Assembly (NCBI GenBank): GCA_046050465.1 | Contig: JBJOPS010000023.1 | Span: forward strand, 8,990-72,989 | From: Egaibacter sp046050465 | GTDB lineage: Bacteria; Pseudomonadota; Gammaproteobacteria; Burkholderiales; Burkholderiaceae_C | Length of the DNA stretch: 64,000 nucleotides | Direction: 5' to 3' | Shown here: positions 1-10,702 of the stretch, in pieces | Layout: each line of letters begins with the position of its first letter | Position numbering within the stretch: the first letter of the stretch is position 1 | Made by a program: the position numbers and the translations under genes | The notes under the pieces: generated by a model | What the model saw: the letters and a program-made list of their open reading frames with translations, nothing else | Told to the model about the DNA's origin: nothing | Databases searched by the model: none

Positions 1-501
1 GACAAAAACGTTGATGATGCCGCCGATCATGATGGCCAATGCGCCCACCATCAGCCACTTGCCCATGCCGGACAGGTCGCGCTTGATGACGCTGGACAGG
101 CTGGCCATGACGAAGAAGATGCCTGCCGTGCCGCCAAACGCGGTCATGATCAGTTCGGAGCCGTTTTTGAAGCCCAGCACCATCGCGATCATGCGCGACA
201 GCATCAAACCCATGAAGAAAGTGAAAGCCAGCAGAACGGGCACGCCCGCGGCCGAGTTTTTGGTCTTTTCGATGGCATACATGAAGCCAAAAGCGCCACC
301 GAGGAAAACGATCAGTCCCAAGCCACCCGTCAGGGAGGCGGTGATGCCCGTGGCCACGCCCAGCCAGGCGCCCAGCACCGTGGGCAGCATGCTCAGCGCG
401 AGCAGCCAATATGTGTTGCGCAACACCTTGTTGCGCTGCTCGGCGGATACGCCGTAACCAAGGCCTGCGCCCTGGTCAATTGTTTGTACGCGGTCATTCA
501 T
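1..501 (-). CDS. Bax inhibitor-1/YccA family membrane protein (C-terminus cut off)
   Basis: Partial gene, open to the left window edge; 167 N-terminal residues are visible of the roughly 230 usual for the family. The frame begins MNDRVQTIDQGAGLGYG and then runs through successive hydrophobic segments (LALSMLPTVLGAWLG, GLGLIVFLGGAFGFM, VLLAFTFFMGLMLS, ELIMTAFGGTAGIFFVMA), the helix-rich layout of bacterial BI-1/YccA/YbhL proteins of the inner membrane. Family members are linked to membrane protein quality control and ion leak; no specific role can be read here. The ATG at 501 is preceded at good spacing by AGGAG. The gene is divergent from the GlcG-like gene at 716, so both promoters must lie in 502-715. 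Confidence 0.85.
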   Translation of the reverse strand, partial: MNDRVQTIDQGAGLGYGVSAEQRNKVLRNTYWLLALSMLPTVLGAWLGVATGITASLTGGLGLIVFLGGAFGFMYAIEKTKNSAAGVPVLLAFTFFMGLMLSRMIAMVLGFKNGSELIMTAFGGTAGIFFVMASLSSVIKRDLSGMGKWLMVGALAIMIGGIINVFV

Positions 502-715
502 GTGATGGACTCCTGTAAATACCTGTATCAGGCATGTGGGGCGGATTCTAGGGCAATTCAAGGTGCGGACCCGAAAGCCGCCGAGGCAGATTACCTACAT
601 TTTCTGCGGGTACTTTTGCTATTTCGTGCGGGTTACCGGGGCGTACAAGCCGTTATGCTCGGGGAAATCCATTTTTCAACCTGCATTTTCCTATACCGTA
701 TATCGGCTCCAACCC

Positions 716-1123
716 ATGAAAAACAAACCTGTACTCGAACTGGCAGACGTCAAAGCCATCGCCGCCGCTGCCGAAGCGGAAGCGCTGAAAAACAATTGGG
801 CCGTGTCCATCGCCATCGTGGACGACGGGGGCCATTTGCTGCATTTCCAGCGCCTGGACGGTGCCGCCGCCATTTCTTCCCACATCGCGCCAGCCAAGGC
901 CCATACGGCAGCCATGGGGCGCCGTGAGAGCAAGGTTTACGAAGACATCATCAACGGTGGCCGTTACTCGTTTCTGAGCGTGCCGAATGTTCAAGGCATG
1001 CTTGAAGGTGGCGTGCCGATCATGAAGGGCGGGCAATGCCTGGGCGCCGTGGGTGTGAGTGGCGTGAAGTCAACGGAAGATGCGCAGATCGGCAAGGCGG
1101 GTATTGCCGCCATCGGTCTGTAA
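716..1123 (+). CDS. GlcG/HbpS family heme-binding-like protein
   Basis: A 135-residue protein of the GlcG/HbpS (DUF336) family. Visible family marks are the early IAIVDDGGHLLHFQRLDGA strand region, the SHIAPAKAHTA helix and the C-terminal GGVPIMKGGQCLGAVGVSG segment. Relatives include the Streptomyces heme-binding protein HbpS and the glycolate-locus protein GlcG, and many are small stand-alone proteins of unknown role. The frame is open further upstream (to about 536), but homology begins at MKNKPVLELADVKAI, so the ATG at 716 is chosen, although no strong ribosome site is seen. It converges on hemP of the iron/heme operon, which makes a heme-related role plausible but unproven. Confidence 0.8.
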   Translation: MKNKPVLELADVKAIAAAAEAEALKNNWAVSIAIVDDGGHLLHFQRLDGAAAISSHIAPAKAHTAAMGRRESKVYEDIINGGRYSFLSVPNVQGMLEGGVPIMKGGQCLGAVGVSGVKSTEDAQIGKAGIAAIGL

Positions 1124-1149
1124 TCAGCGCCGGATGAACCAGCTGATTT

Positions 1150-1206
1150 GCTATAAAAATAATAGCTATTAGCGTATATTCTATAAGGGCCAAGCCCCGA
1201 TTTGGC
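1150..1206 (+). repeat. Dispersed short repeat, intergenic copy
   Basis: Copy of the family seen again near 16.0, 18.4, 32.5, 41.3 and 53.3 kb. It reads AATAGCTATTAGCGTATATT followed by CTATAAGGGCC and GATTTGGC. The closest match is the 53.3 kb copy read on its minus strand, which has AATAGCTACTCACGCATATT then CCATAAGGGCC. It lies between the convergent GlcG-like and hemP genes. Confidence 0.75.
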
Positions 1207-1300
1207 ATAAAAAATGCCTGGCTGGGCGATTTGATGGTCTGGTTGGTACAAAGCGGCTCAAAAAGCGTATCCCGCCTCCCGGGCCGCACCACGAAGAAAT

Positions 1301-1497
1301 CTATTTGGTCAGGATCAGTTTGCCCAGCCGGGTAGCCTGAAGCCGGTAAACCGAGCCGTTGTGCTGGATCGCCACGCTTTTCTGCCCGCGCAGCAGGCTT
1401 TCGCTCTGTACCGTGCTGCTCGCGTCCCGGGCAATGGCGCGGCTTTCAGGCTCTGAAAGATGGCTTGAGCGGTGCGGCTCGGCGGGCACGGCGGTGG

Positions 1498-1501
<4 letters not shown>
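1301..1501 (-). CDS. hemP: Hemin uptake protein HemP
   Basis: A 66-residue protein ending in the HemP signature RLQATRLGKLILTK, preceded by SLLRGQKSVAIQHNG. HemP is a small conserved protein that accompanies heme-uptake genes; in some betaproteobacteria it acts as a regulator needed for heme-receptor expression. The ATG at 1501 overlaps the exbD stop codon (ATGA), so it is the last gene of tonB-exbB-exbD-hemP and translationally coupled. The N-terminal third is rich in Ser, Glu and Arg and poorly conserved. Expression should be under the Fur-like box upstream of tonB. Confidence 0.9.
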
Positions 1502-1911
<410 letters not shown>

Positions 1912-1922
1912 GATGTGGTTCC

Positions 1923-2636
1923 TCAGGCTTTCTTCATAAGCACAACCTTGCCTTCGCCCGCGGCGCTCACCCGTGCACCGGTAACAAAGTAGGCGTGCAG
2001 GTCATGACCAAAGCGGTTGAGCTTGGTGATGATGGATTTATTGCCCCGCACCAGCGCGTTGTAGCCCAGCACGGCAGGAATTGCCACCGCCAGACCCAGC
2101 GCGGTCATGATCAGTGCCTCGCCAATCGGGCCGGCTACTTTGTCAATCGTGGCCTGGCCGGCCATGCCGATGCTCATCAGTGCGTGGTAGATGCCCCAGA
2201 CGGTGCCAAACAGGCCCACAAACGGCGCAGTGGAGCCGACAGACGCCAGAATGGCCAGCCCGCTTTGCAGCCGGGCAGTGGTGTCGTCAATCGAATTGCG
2301 CAGGCAACGCGTCACCCAGTCACTCACGTCCAGTGTGTCATGTAACTGGGCTTTGGTATTGCGGTGATGTGCCGTGGCTTCGCGCCCTTCTTCAGCCAGC
2401 AGGCGAAACGGGTTGCTGCGGTCAGAGCCGAGCCGGGTCAGGCCTTCTGCAAAATCGGCGCTGTGCCAGAACGCTTCGGCGCCATTGGAGAGTTTTTTGA
2501 ACTTGATAATGTCCAGCGCCTTGAGGACGATCACCATCCATGAAGCGAGCGACATGACCAGCAGCAGCAGGGCGACGGTTTTGGTGACCCAGTCGCCTTG
2601 GGACCAGACGTTGAAGAGGCCGAGTTGGGATTCCAT
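1923..2636 (-). CDS. exbB: Biopolymer transport protein ExbB (MotA/TolQ/ExbB family)
   Basis: ExbB subunit (237 aa), the pentameric inner-membrane partner of ExbD. Three membrane segments are visible: near residues 15-38 (VALLLLVMSLASWMVIVLKA), about 130-155 (ILASVGSTAPFVGLFGTVWG) and about 165-195 (PIGEALIMTALGLAVAIPAV). The VGSTAPFVGLFGTVWG and GPIGEALIMTALGLA stretches are the conserved proton-channel helices of the MotA/TolQ/ExbB family. It lies between tonB and exbD on the same strand with short gaps. It is separated from TolQ by its genetic context with tonB and hemP. Confidence 0.95.
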   Translation of the reverse strand: MESQLGLFNVWSQGDWVTKTVALLLLVMSLASWMVIVLKALDIIKFKKLSNGAEAFWHSADFAEGLTRLGSDRSNPFRLLAEEGREATAHHRNTKAQLHDTLDVSDWVTRCLRNSIDDTTARLQSGLAILASVGSTAPFVGLFGTVWGIYHALMSIGMAGQATIDKVAGPIGEALIMTALGLAVAIPAVLGYNALVRGNKSIITKLNRFGHDLHAYFVTGARVSAAGEGKVVLMKKA

Positions 2637-2655
2637 TGAATACTCCAGGTAGAAA

Positions 2656-3315
2656 TTATTTGAGATTGAACTTGACGGGTACGTCGTAAGGCATGGCAGT
2701 TACCACGCCATTGCGTTTTCCGGGCACGAAACGCCAATTCATGACAGCCGCGTAAGCCGCCTGATCCAGGCGATCAAAGCCACTGGACTTCTTGATATCT
2801 CCGTTTTGCGGTCGTCCATCAACGCCTACGAGGACGGTAATGATCACCGTACCCTCTTCGCGCAGACGTTTGCTGATGGGCGGGTAAGCTGGCTTGGGGT
2901 TGTTCAGGTAGTCCGCATCACTGGACGGGAGTTCCAGCTTGGGTGGCGCGGGTGCCACTGCTGCAGCGGCAACCACGGGAGCGACCACCGCTGTTTCTGG
3001 AGCCGGGGGCACGGGCGTGGCAACTCCGGTGGGCGCCTGGGGCTCGGGCGTGGGGTCCAAAATGGCCAGAGGTTGGGGAGCAGGGGCCCTGGCCACAGCG
3101 GGCGCTTTGGCGACAGCCTGTTTGACGGGGACTGGCAAGGTGGGCGGTGGCAGTGTGATTTTGGGTGCCGGTGGCGCGATGAATTCACTGAAAATTTCGA
3201 CCGGTACGATGACTTCCATCGCGCGGCGAAGCAAACCTGTCTGCAACGCCCACAGTGCCGCGACGTGAAACAACACGACACTGGACGCGATCACCAGATT
3301 GCGGTTCATGGGCAT
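2656..3315 (-). CDS. tonB: Energy transducer TonB
   Basis: TonB (219 aa) links ExbBD in the inner membrane to outer-membrane receptors. It has an N-terminal membrane anchor (about 7-25), a long Pro/Ala/Val-rich periplasm-spanning segment (about 45-135, rich in PAP and PVP runs) and a C-terminal TonB domain (about 140-219) with the GTVIITVLVGVDGRPQNG strand and the SSGFDRLDQAAYAAVMNWRF block. Two in-frame ATGs (3315 and 3309) are possible and neither has a strong ribosome site. It is the first gene of the tonB-exbB-exbD-hemP operon and lies 38 bases downstream of a Fur-like palindrome. Confidence 0.93.
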   Translation of the reverse strand: MPMNRNLVIASSVVLFHVAALWALQTGLLRRAMEVIVPVEIFSEFIAPPAPKITLPPPTLPVPVKQAVAKAPAVARAPAPQPLAILDPTPEPQAPTGVATPVPPAPETAVVAPVVAAAAVAPAPPKLELPSSDADYLNNPKPAYPPISKRLREEGTVIITVLVGVDGRPQNGDIKKSSGFDRLDQAAYAAVMNWRFVPGKRNGVVTAMPYDVPVKFNLK

Positions 3316-3352
3316 GGGGTTGCATGGTCGATTTGAAGCATGAAAAGATTAT

Positions 3353-3373
3353 AAATGAGAATAAATCTCATTT
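3353..3373. promoter_or_regulatory. Putative Fur box upstream of tonB
   Basis: Perfect inverted repeat AAATGAGA-ATAAA-TCTCATTT (8-base arms, 5-base centre) in an A/T-rich stretch 38 bases before the tonB start. Its size, composition and TGAGAAT..TCTCA core fit a Fur site, and its position in front of a TonB/ExbB/ExbD/HemP operon supports iron-dependent repression. Confidence 0.7.
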
Positions 3374-3469
3374 GCATCCAATTTCCGGAAAAAAGAACGT
3401 GCCCCCGTCAGAAGTTTTGTAGGGCGACCATGCATTGTGGATAGTCGGGCCAAGGTTGACTGTTGGTTA

Positions 3470-4291
3470 TCAGTAAACCAGCCGCTCTGGCCGAATTTCC
3501 TGAAGGATGGTCGTGGCTATCTCTTCAATCGACTTGGTGGTGGTGGATAGCCAGCGGATGCCGCTGCGACGCATCATGCTCTCAGCTTCTGCCACCTCCA
3601 TGCGGCAATTCTCCAGAGACGCATATCTGGAGTTGGGGCGGCGCTCATTGCGAATCTCGGCAAGGCGTTCAGGTTGAATCGTCAGGCCAAATATCTTGTG
3701 CCGGTGTGCCTTGAGGGATGGCGGCAGCTGCTGGCGCTCAAAATCTTCCGGAATCAGCGGGTAATTGGAAGCTTTCAAGCCGTATTGCATGGCCAGATAG
3801 AGCGACGTCGGCGTTTTGCCACTGCGGCTGACGCCCACCAGAATGACGTCGGAGTGCTCCAGATCCCGATGCGACTGCCCGTCGTCGTGCTCCAGCGAGA
3901 AGTTGATGGCTTCGATGCGGCTCTGGTATTCCTTGCTCTTGCTGGCGTCGCTGAACCGGCCTACCCGGTGGTTGGACTTCAGCCCCAGTTCGGTTTCCAG
4001 CGGGTGAACAAACATGCCGAACATGTCCAGCAACATGCCTTGGCAGCCATCCTGGATGATTTTCAGGATTTCCATGTTCACCAATGTGGTGAAAACGATG
4101 GGCTTGATGCCTTCCACCGCACCCGTATGGTTGATTTGCCGCACCGCCTGATACGCTTTGTCGACCGAATCAACAAATGGCAGCCTGACGTGTTTGGGTT
4201 CTATTTCGAACTGGGCCAGGATGGCGTTGCCAAAGGTTTCGGCGGTGATGCCGGTACCGTCAGAGACAAAGAATACAGTGCGGTTGGGCAT
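3470..4291 (-). CDS. ppsR: PEP synthetase regulatory protein (bifunctional kinase/pyrophosphorylase)
   Basis: PpsR (DUF299 family, 273 aa) inactivates PEP synthase by ADP-dependent phosphorylation of a threonine and reactivates it by phosphate-dependent pyrophosphorylysis. It begins [19 protein letters not shown], the family N-terminus, which decides for the ATG at 4291 although the frame is open to 4423. The nucleotide-binding P-loop GVSRSGKT is at residues 153-160, followed by [20 protein letters not shown]. The C-terminal half has the conserved [20 protein letters not shown] segment. It is divergent from ppsA with a 237-base shared upstream region, the standard arrangement for regulator and target. 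Confidence 0.95.
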   Translation of the reverse strand: MPNRTVFFVSDGTGITAETFGNAILAQFEIEPKHVRLPFVDSVDKAYQAVRQINHTGAVEGIKPIVFTTLVNMEILKIIQDGCQGMLLDMFGMFVHPLETELGLKSNHRVGRFSDASKSKEYQSRIEAINFSLEHDDGQSHRDLEHSDVILVGVSRSGKTPTSLYLAMQYGLKASNYPLIPEDFERQQLPPSLKAHRHKIFGLTIQPERLAEIRNERRPNSRYASLENCRMEVAEAESMMRRSGIRWLSTTTKSIEEIATTILQEIRPERLVY

Positions 4292-4528
4292 GTTTTGAGT
4301 AATAAGTCTGGATTCAGCAATTTCCAAGAACCGGGGCTGTTTCGCGGCAGGGCCGCGTCCTACAATGATCACAATAAATTGCAATCGCCAAAGTACATTC
4401 TGACACCCGTTCATGAACCGCACACCACAACCAGAACAACAACGCTGTGCGGCGTGGTCGGGCGCAGCCAGGCCGCCTGATCAGCGCGGCGCACTGGCAG
4501 ACCGGTTTTTAAACTCTGGAGTCTCCCC

Positions 4529-6934
<2,406 letters not shown>

Positions 6935-6966
6935 CAGACGCAACCTGACCAAATAGTCCGAGTCAT

Positions 6967-6995
6967 AGGGGGAAACCCGAAATGGGTATTCCCTA
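6967..6995. promoter_or_regulatory. Imperfect inverted repeat, possible operator of the symporter operon
   Basis: AGGGGGAAACCC-GAAAT-GGGTATTCCCTA between ppsA and the first gene of the symporter operon, about 55 bases before that gene. The arms pair at about 8 of 12 positions. It could bind a regulator of the downstream uptake genes; no regulator gene is adjacent. Confidence 0.3.
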
Positions 6996-7048
6996 GGGCG
7001 CTAGATTCTGTCAGTCTTTGTAAGCATACGGTAAGCCCCGAATCAACA

Positions 7049-7369
7049 ATGGCGCCACTAACCTTCGATATGCTCTTCACGATCAATATCCTTCAGCTGA
7101 TTTTCTATATCGCAGCGCTTGCTTTGCTGGGGCAGGGTTTGCTTTACGTTTTGGCAGGTGCCAAGCGGGCCGGTAATTTTTTCTACCAAGTCTTCCAGAT
7201 CATCAATCGGCCATTTTTTGCACTGGCTCGACTCATGGCTCCTAAGCAGATTGCCGACTCGCAGATTGGGTTTGTGGCCGCTTTTATTGTTGCCATCTTC
7301 TATGTTTCGGTGTCGCTGTGGAAAATCGATTACTGCATAAGCGTGAACATGGTCGGGTGCAAGGGATGA
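7049..7369 (+). CDS. Small membrane protein of unknown function
   Basis: A 106-residue protein I do not recognise beyond its topology. It has hydrophobic segments at about 10-36 (INILQLIFYIAALALLGQGLL) and about 72-92 (IGFVAAFIVAIFYVSVSLW), joined by a positively charged segment (AGAKRAGNFFYQVFQIINRP), which suggests two inner-membrane helices. Its stop codon overlaps the ATG of the TPR gene (ATGA at 7366), and the DUF4212/symporter pair follows on the same strand, so it is probably an accessory of that transport operon. Start choice is weak: ATGs at 7049 and 7070 both lack clear ribosome sites. Confidence 0.6.
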   Translation: MAPLTFDMLFTINILQLIFYIAALALLGQGLLYVLAGAKRAGNFFYQVFQIINRPFFALARLMAPKQIADSQIGFVAAFIVAIFYVSVSLWKIDYCISVNMVGCKG

Positions 7370-7932
7370 CGCTGATCCATTACCTGTTCCTCAAGATGCA
7401 GGCGGTCGCGCTGCTGGTTTTTGGTCGGCGTCGAGCTGCACTGCGACGGTTTGACGCGATGCTCGAAATTGCACCGCGCAACCGTTATGTCATGGCAAGT
7501 CGTGCGCACCTGTTGGGACAGCTGGGTGACAAGCGTGGTGCCGTTGCTGTCTTGCAGGAGCTGGCATCTGCGCATCCGGACAATTCGGCGGCGTGGTTCA
7601 ATCTCGGTTACATGCTGGATGAGATCGGTTGCCACGCTGATGCTGAACCAGCTTTTCGCCGGGCAATTGAGGCCGAACCCAAAATGGATCGTGCATGGTA
7701 TGGGCTGGCCCTGGTGCTGATTAAGGAGCGCCGATTTGACGAGGCTGTTGAGGCCCTCAAGACAAACACTGAACTGCAACCCATGAGCCCGTTTGGCTGG
7801 TATCAGCTGGCACGGGTTCATGTTGACCGGCAACAACCTGATGAGGCGGAGAAGATCATTCGCCATCTCAAAGGGTTCGAGCCCAAAGTGGCCGCCCAGC
7901 TGGAGCGTGAAATCGGGGTACGCATAGCGTAA
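7366..7932 (+). CDS. Tetratricopeptide repeat protein
   Basis: A 188-residue protein with an N-terminal hydrophobic or amphipathic stretch (MTLIHYLFLKMQAVALLVFG) followed by about four TPR-like helix pairs. These include ALRRFDAMLEIAPRNRYVMA, AAWFNLGYMLDEIGCHADAE, RAWYGLALVLIKERRFDEAV and FGWYQLARVHVDRQQPDEAE, with the usual Trp/Leu/Gly/Ala spacing. TPR proteins act as scaffolds; no partner is proven. The start at 7366 overlaps the previous stop, which indicates coupled translation with the small membrane protein, and DUF4212 plus the symporter lie downstream. Confidence 0.85.
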   Translation: MTLIHYLFLKMQAVALLVFGRRRAALRRFDAMLEIAPRNRYVMASRAHLLGQLGDKRGAVAVLQELASAHPDNSAAWFNLGYMLDEIGCHADAEPAFRRAIEAEPKMDRAWYGLALVLIKERRFDEAVEALKTNTELQPMSPFGWYQLARVHVDRQQPDEAEKIIRHLKGFEPKVAAQLEREIGVRIA

Positions 7933-8061
7933 TTCCCGAGGGCACGCTTTTCACCGGGCGGATATTTGAAACAGTACACGATTCGGCTTGCAGGCCACGC
8001 TTGAGGAGACAAGTGGTGATCGTGATATGCCCGAAAGGGTCTTGTTGTTGGAGGTAATGAC

Positions 8062-8325
8062 ATGCAGCAGATAAGCGAGAACCATCTAAGGTACTGGCGC
8101 AAGAACCTCAATATCACAGCCGTGTTGCTGGCGATCTGGTTCGTGGTGACTTTTGTCGTGAGCTACTATGCCCGCGAACTGAGTTTCAATTTTTTTGGTT
8201 GGCCCTTTAGCTTCTGGATGGGGGCGCAAGGTTCTTTGGTGATTTACTGTGTGATCATCTGGTTCTATGCCCGCTACATGGGCAAGCTCGACATCGAGCA
8301 CGGTGTTCAAGAAAGTGAGGATTGA
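8062..8325 (+). CDS. DUF4212 protein, small subunit of Na+/solute symporter
   Basis: An 87-residue protein of the DUF4212 (VC_2705-type sodium/solute symporter small subunit) family. It has two transmembrane helices (about 18-40, AVLLAIWFVVTFVVSYYA, and about 50-72, FWMGAQGSLVIYCVIIWFYA) and the family segment RYWRKNLNIT at the N-terminus. A strong GGAGGT lies 6 bases before the ATG. These proteins almost always precede a large SSS-family symporter, as here, where its stop overlaps the region just before the symporter start. It is thought to be an accessory subunit of the transporter. Confidence 0.92.
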   Translation: MQQISENHLRYWRKNLNITAVLLAIWFVVTFVVSYYARELSFNFFGWPFSFWMGAQGSLVIYCVIIWFYARYMGKLDIEHGVQESED

Positions 8326-8327
8326 TC

Positions 8328-10448
8328 ATGGCTGGAATGTTTGGCTCTGACGACAATACCGTCAGCAATGCTGCCTCCAAGGCGGCCTTCAAGCAAAACT
8401 TGAACAAGGTTTATACTTGGTACACAGGTGGGTTCGTCATTTTCGTCGCGGTTCTGGCAGTGCTGGAGCAAATGGGGCTGTCCAGGCAATGGATCGGTTT
8501 CATCTTCTTGCTGGCGACCATCGGTTTATATGCAGGCATCGGTATCATGAGTCGTACCAATGATGCAGCCGAATACTACGTTGCCGGTCGCCGGGTGCCT
8601 GCTATCTACAACGGCATGGCAACCGGTGCCGACTGGATGTCTGCTGCGTCGTTTATTGGTATGGCGGGAACGCTGTATCTGACGGGCTACAGCGGCCTGG
8701 CGTTCATTATGGGCTGGACAGGTGGCTACTGTCTGGTGGCATTGTTCCTGGCGCCTTACATGCGTAAGTTTGGTCAGTTCACAGTGCCTGATTTTCTGGG
8801 TGAGCGCTACGGTGGTAACCTGCCGCGCTTTATCGGCATCCTGGCAGCTATTTTGTGCTCCTTCACTTATGTGGTAGCACAGATCTATGGCGTGGGTCTG
8901 ATTACTTCACGACTGACTGGCGTGGCGTTTGAGCTGGGGATTTTCCTGGGCTTGGGTGGTATTCTGGTTTGCTCTTTCTTGGGTGGCATGCGTGCTGTGA
9001 CCTGGACACAGGTAGCACAGTACATCATCCTGATCGTGGCCTACATGATCCCTGTGGTGTGGCTTTCGATCAAGCAGACCAGTGTCCCTGTTCCTCAGGC
9101 CATTTATGGTTTTCAGCTGGAAAAAGTGACCGAGCTGGAAAAGAAGCTGACTAATGACCCCAAAGAGCTGGAAGTACGTGAAGTCTTCAAGCAGCGTTCG
9201 GCAGCATTGGCTGAAAAGCTGAAAGACCCAGCGACCGCATTGGCGGCAGACAGGGCAGCTGCTGAGAAAAAACTGGCTGACCTGAAAGCTGCCAATGGTG
9301 CCGCATCGGAAATCACAGCTGCTGAAAAAGCACTCGCGGCCTTGCCGAAAGATGAGGCAGGCGCCAAGAAAGCCTGGACAGCTGCCAAAGCTGGTGCTGA
9401 TACCAAGTCCAAACCGCTAAATGGAATGCCCCCGCATGCGCAACAGTATGCCGGTGACCCCAATGGGGATGCGGCAGCGCAAAAGGCTTACGACGTTTCA
9501 CGCCGTAACTTCCTCGCTCTGATTTTCTGTCTGATGGTCGGTACAGCCGCGCTGCCACATATCCTGATGCGGTACTACACTGTGCCAAGTGTCAAGGAAG
9601 CCCGTGAGTCTGTGAGCTGGTCACTGTTCTTCATTTTCCTGCTGTATTTCACGGCCCCGGCCCTCGCTGTTCTAGTGAAGTTTGAGGTATTTTCGGTGCT
9701 CATCGGAACTCCAATGGATCAGTTGCCCGCATGGGTCGCTGCCTGGAATAAGGTAGACCCGACGCTGTTGTCAGTGACAGACATTAACAAGGATGGATTG
9801 CTGCAGCTCAATGAAATGTCTATTGGTGGCGACATCGTTGTGCTCGCCACACCGGAAATTGGTGGTCTGCCATACGTCATCTCCGGCTTGGTTGCGGCGG
9901 GTGGCCTTGCCGCAGCACTCTCAACGGCTGATGGCCTGCTGCTGACTATTGCCAATGCACTGAGCCATGACCTTTACTACAAGATGATCGACCCGAACGC
10001 ATCAACAGCACGTCGTGTGGCAATATCAAAGACATTGCTGCTGATCGTCGCCTTGGCTGCAGCGTATGTGGCCGCACAGAAGCCTGCGGACATTCTGTTC
10101 CTGGTTTCCGCAGCGTTCTCGTTTGCCGCAGCATCGTTCTTCCCGGCACTCACCATGGGTATTTTCTGGAAGCGGGCAACAGGTATTGCGGCATCGCTGG
10201 GTATGATTGTCGGACTGGGCACCACGTTCTATTACATGGTGACCACCCAACCATGGCTAAGAGGCGTGTTTGGTGTCACGTCACCTATCCAGCTTTGGTG
10301 GGACATCCAGCCGATCTCGGCAGGATTGTTCGGCGTGCCGGCTGGTATTTTGACTATTATCCTGGTCAGCTTGGTCACTCCAGCACCTAGCAAAAAAGTT
10401 CAGGAATTGGTGGAATATGTACGCTACCCCAACCTGAAATCCAGCTGA
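8328..10448 (+). CDS. Sodium:solute symporter, VC_2705 subfamily (ActP-like)
   Basis: SSS-family secondary transporter of 706 residues, longer than the roughly 550-600 aa of ActP relatives. Many membrane helices are visible, with the family stretch AAEYYVAGRRVPAIYNGMATGADWMSAASF near residues 80-110 and GLVAAGGLAAALSTADGLLL near 520. The extra length is a helical, Ala/Lys/Glu-rich hydrophilic insert at about 263-390 and a loop at about 485-496 reading DINKDGLLQLNE, a textbook EF-hand calcium loop. The ATG at 8328 (GAAAGTGAGG upstream) is preferred over a TTG at 8322. The substrate is probably a short carboxylate such as acetate; this is inference from the family. A strong terminator follows. 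Confidence 0.9.
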   Translation: MAGMFGSDDNTVSNAASKAAFKQNLNKVYTWYTGGFVIFVAVLAVLEQMGLSRQWIGFIFLLATIGLYAGIGIMSRTNDAAEYYVAGRRVPAIYNGMATGADWMSAASFIGMAGTLYLTGYSGLAFIMGWTGGYCLVALFLAPYMRKFGQFTVPDFLGERYGGNLPRFIGILAAILCSFTYVVAQIYGVGLITSRLTGVAFELGIFLGLGGILVCSFLGGMRAVTWTQVAQYIILIVAYMIPVVWLSIKQTSVPVPQAIYGFQLEKVTELEKKLTNDPKELEVREVFKQRSAALAEKLKDPATALAADRAAAEKKLADLKAANGAASEITAAEKALAALPKDEAGAKKAWTAAKAGADTKSKPLNGMPPHAQQYAGDPNGDAAAQKAYDVSRRNFLALIFCLMVGTAALPHILMRYYTVPSVKEARESVSWSLFFIFLLYFTAPALAVLVKFEVFSVLIGTPMDQLPAWVAAWNKVDPTLLSVTDINKDGLLQLNEMSIGGDIVVLATPEIGGLPYVISGLVAAGGLAAALSTADGLLLTIANALSHDLYYKMIDPNASTARRVAISKTLLLIVALAAAYVAAQKPADILFLVSAAFSFAAASFFPALTMGIFWKRATGIAASLGMIVGLGTTFYYMVTTQPWLRGVFGVTSPIQLWWDIQPISAGLFGVPAGILTIILVSLVTPAPSKKVQELVEYVRYPNLKSS

Positions 10449-10471
10449 TCAACCCTTTAGGATCAGCTCCA

Positions 10472-10504
10472 AGCCCGGCAACTTCGGTTGCCGGGCTTTT
10501 TTTT
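10472..10504 (+). terminator. Rho-independent terminator after the symporter
   Basis: The stem AGCCCGGCAAC / GTTGCCGGGCT (11 perfect pairs) around a TTCG tetraloop is followed by a run of eight T. It ends the operon that begins at 7049. The rest of the gap to 10703 shows no gene or RNA I can support. Confidence 0.95.
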
Positions 10505-10702
10505 CATGTGCGCAACGTATTCATCATTTCATCGGATTCAAGAGAAGATGATAATTACCCGCAGTAGCCTGCCCTTAACCACGATGCACCTCCCTGCACA
10601 TTTCAACCTGCGAACAAAGAAGCCATGCTGCTGGGATATGCCTCAAAGGCTAACCCACACATGGAATTATCTGGCTGTGCATTGTGGTTGGTTCTGAAGT
10701 AA

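Noticed and set aside
8328..10448. Call as a plain acetate permease ActP
   Set aside because: The DUF4212 partner, length and insert place it in the VC_2705 subfamily; acetate is only one possible substrate.
10505..10702. A possible small gene or RNA between the symporter terminator and tadA
   Set aside because: The short open frame there has no homology pattern or ribosome site, and no tRNA-like fold was seen.
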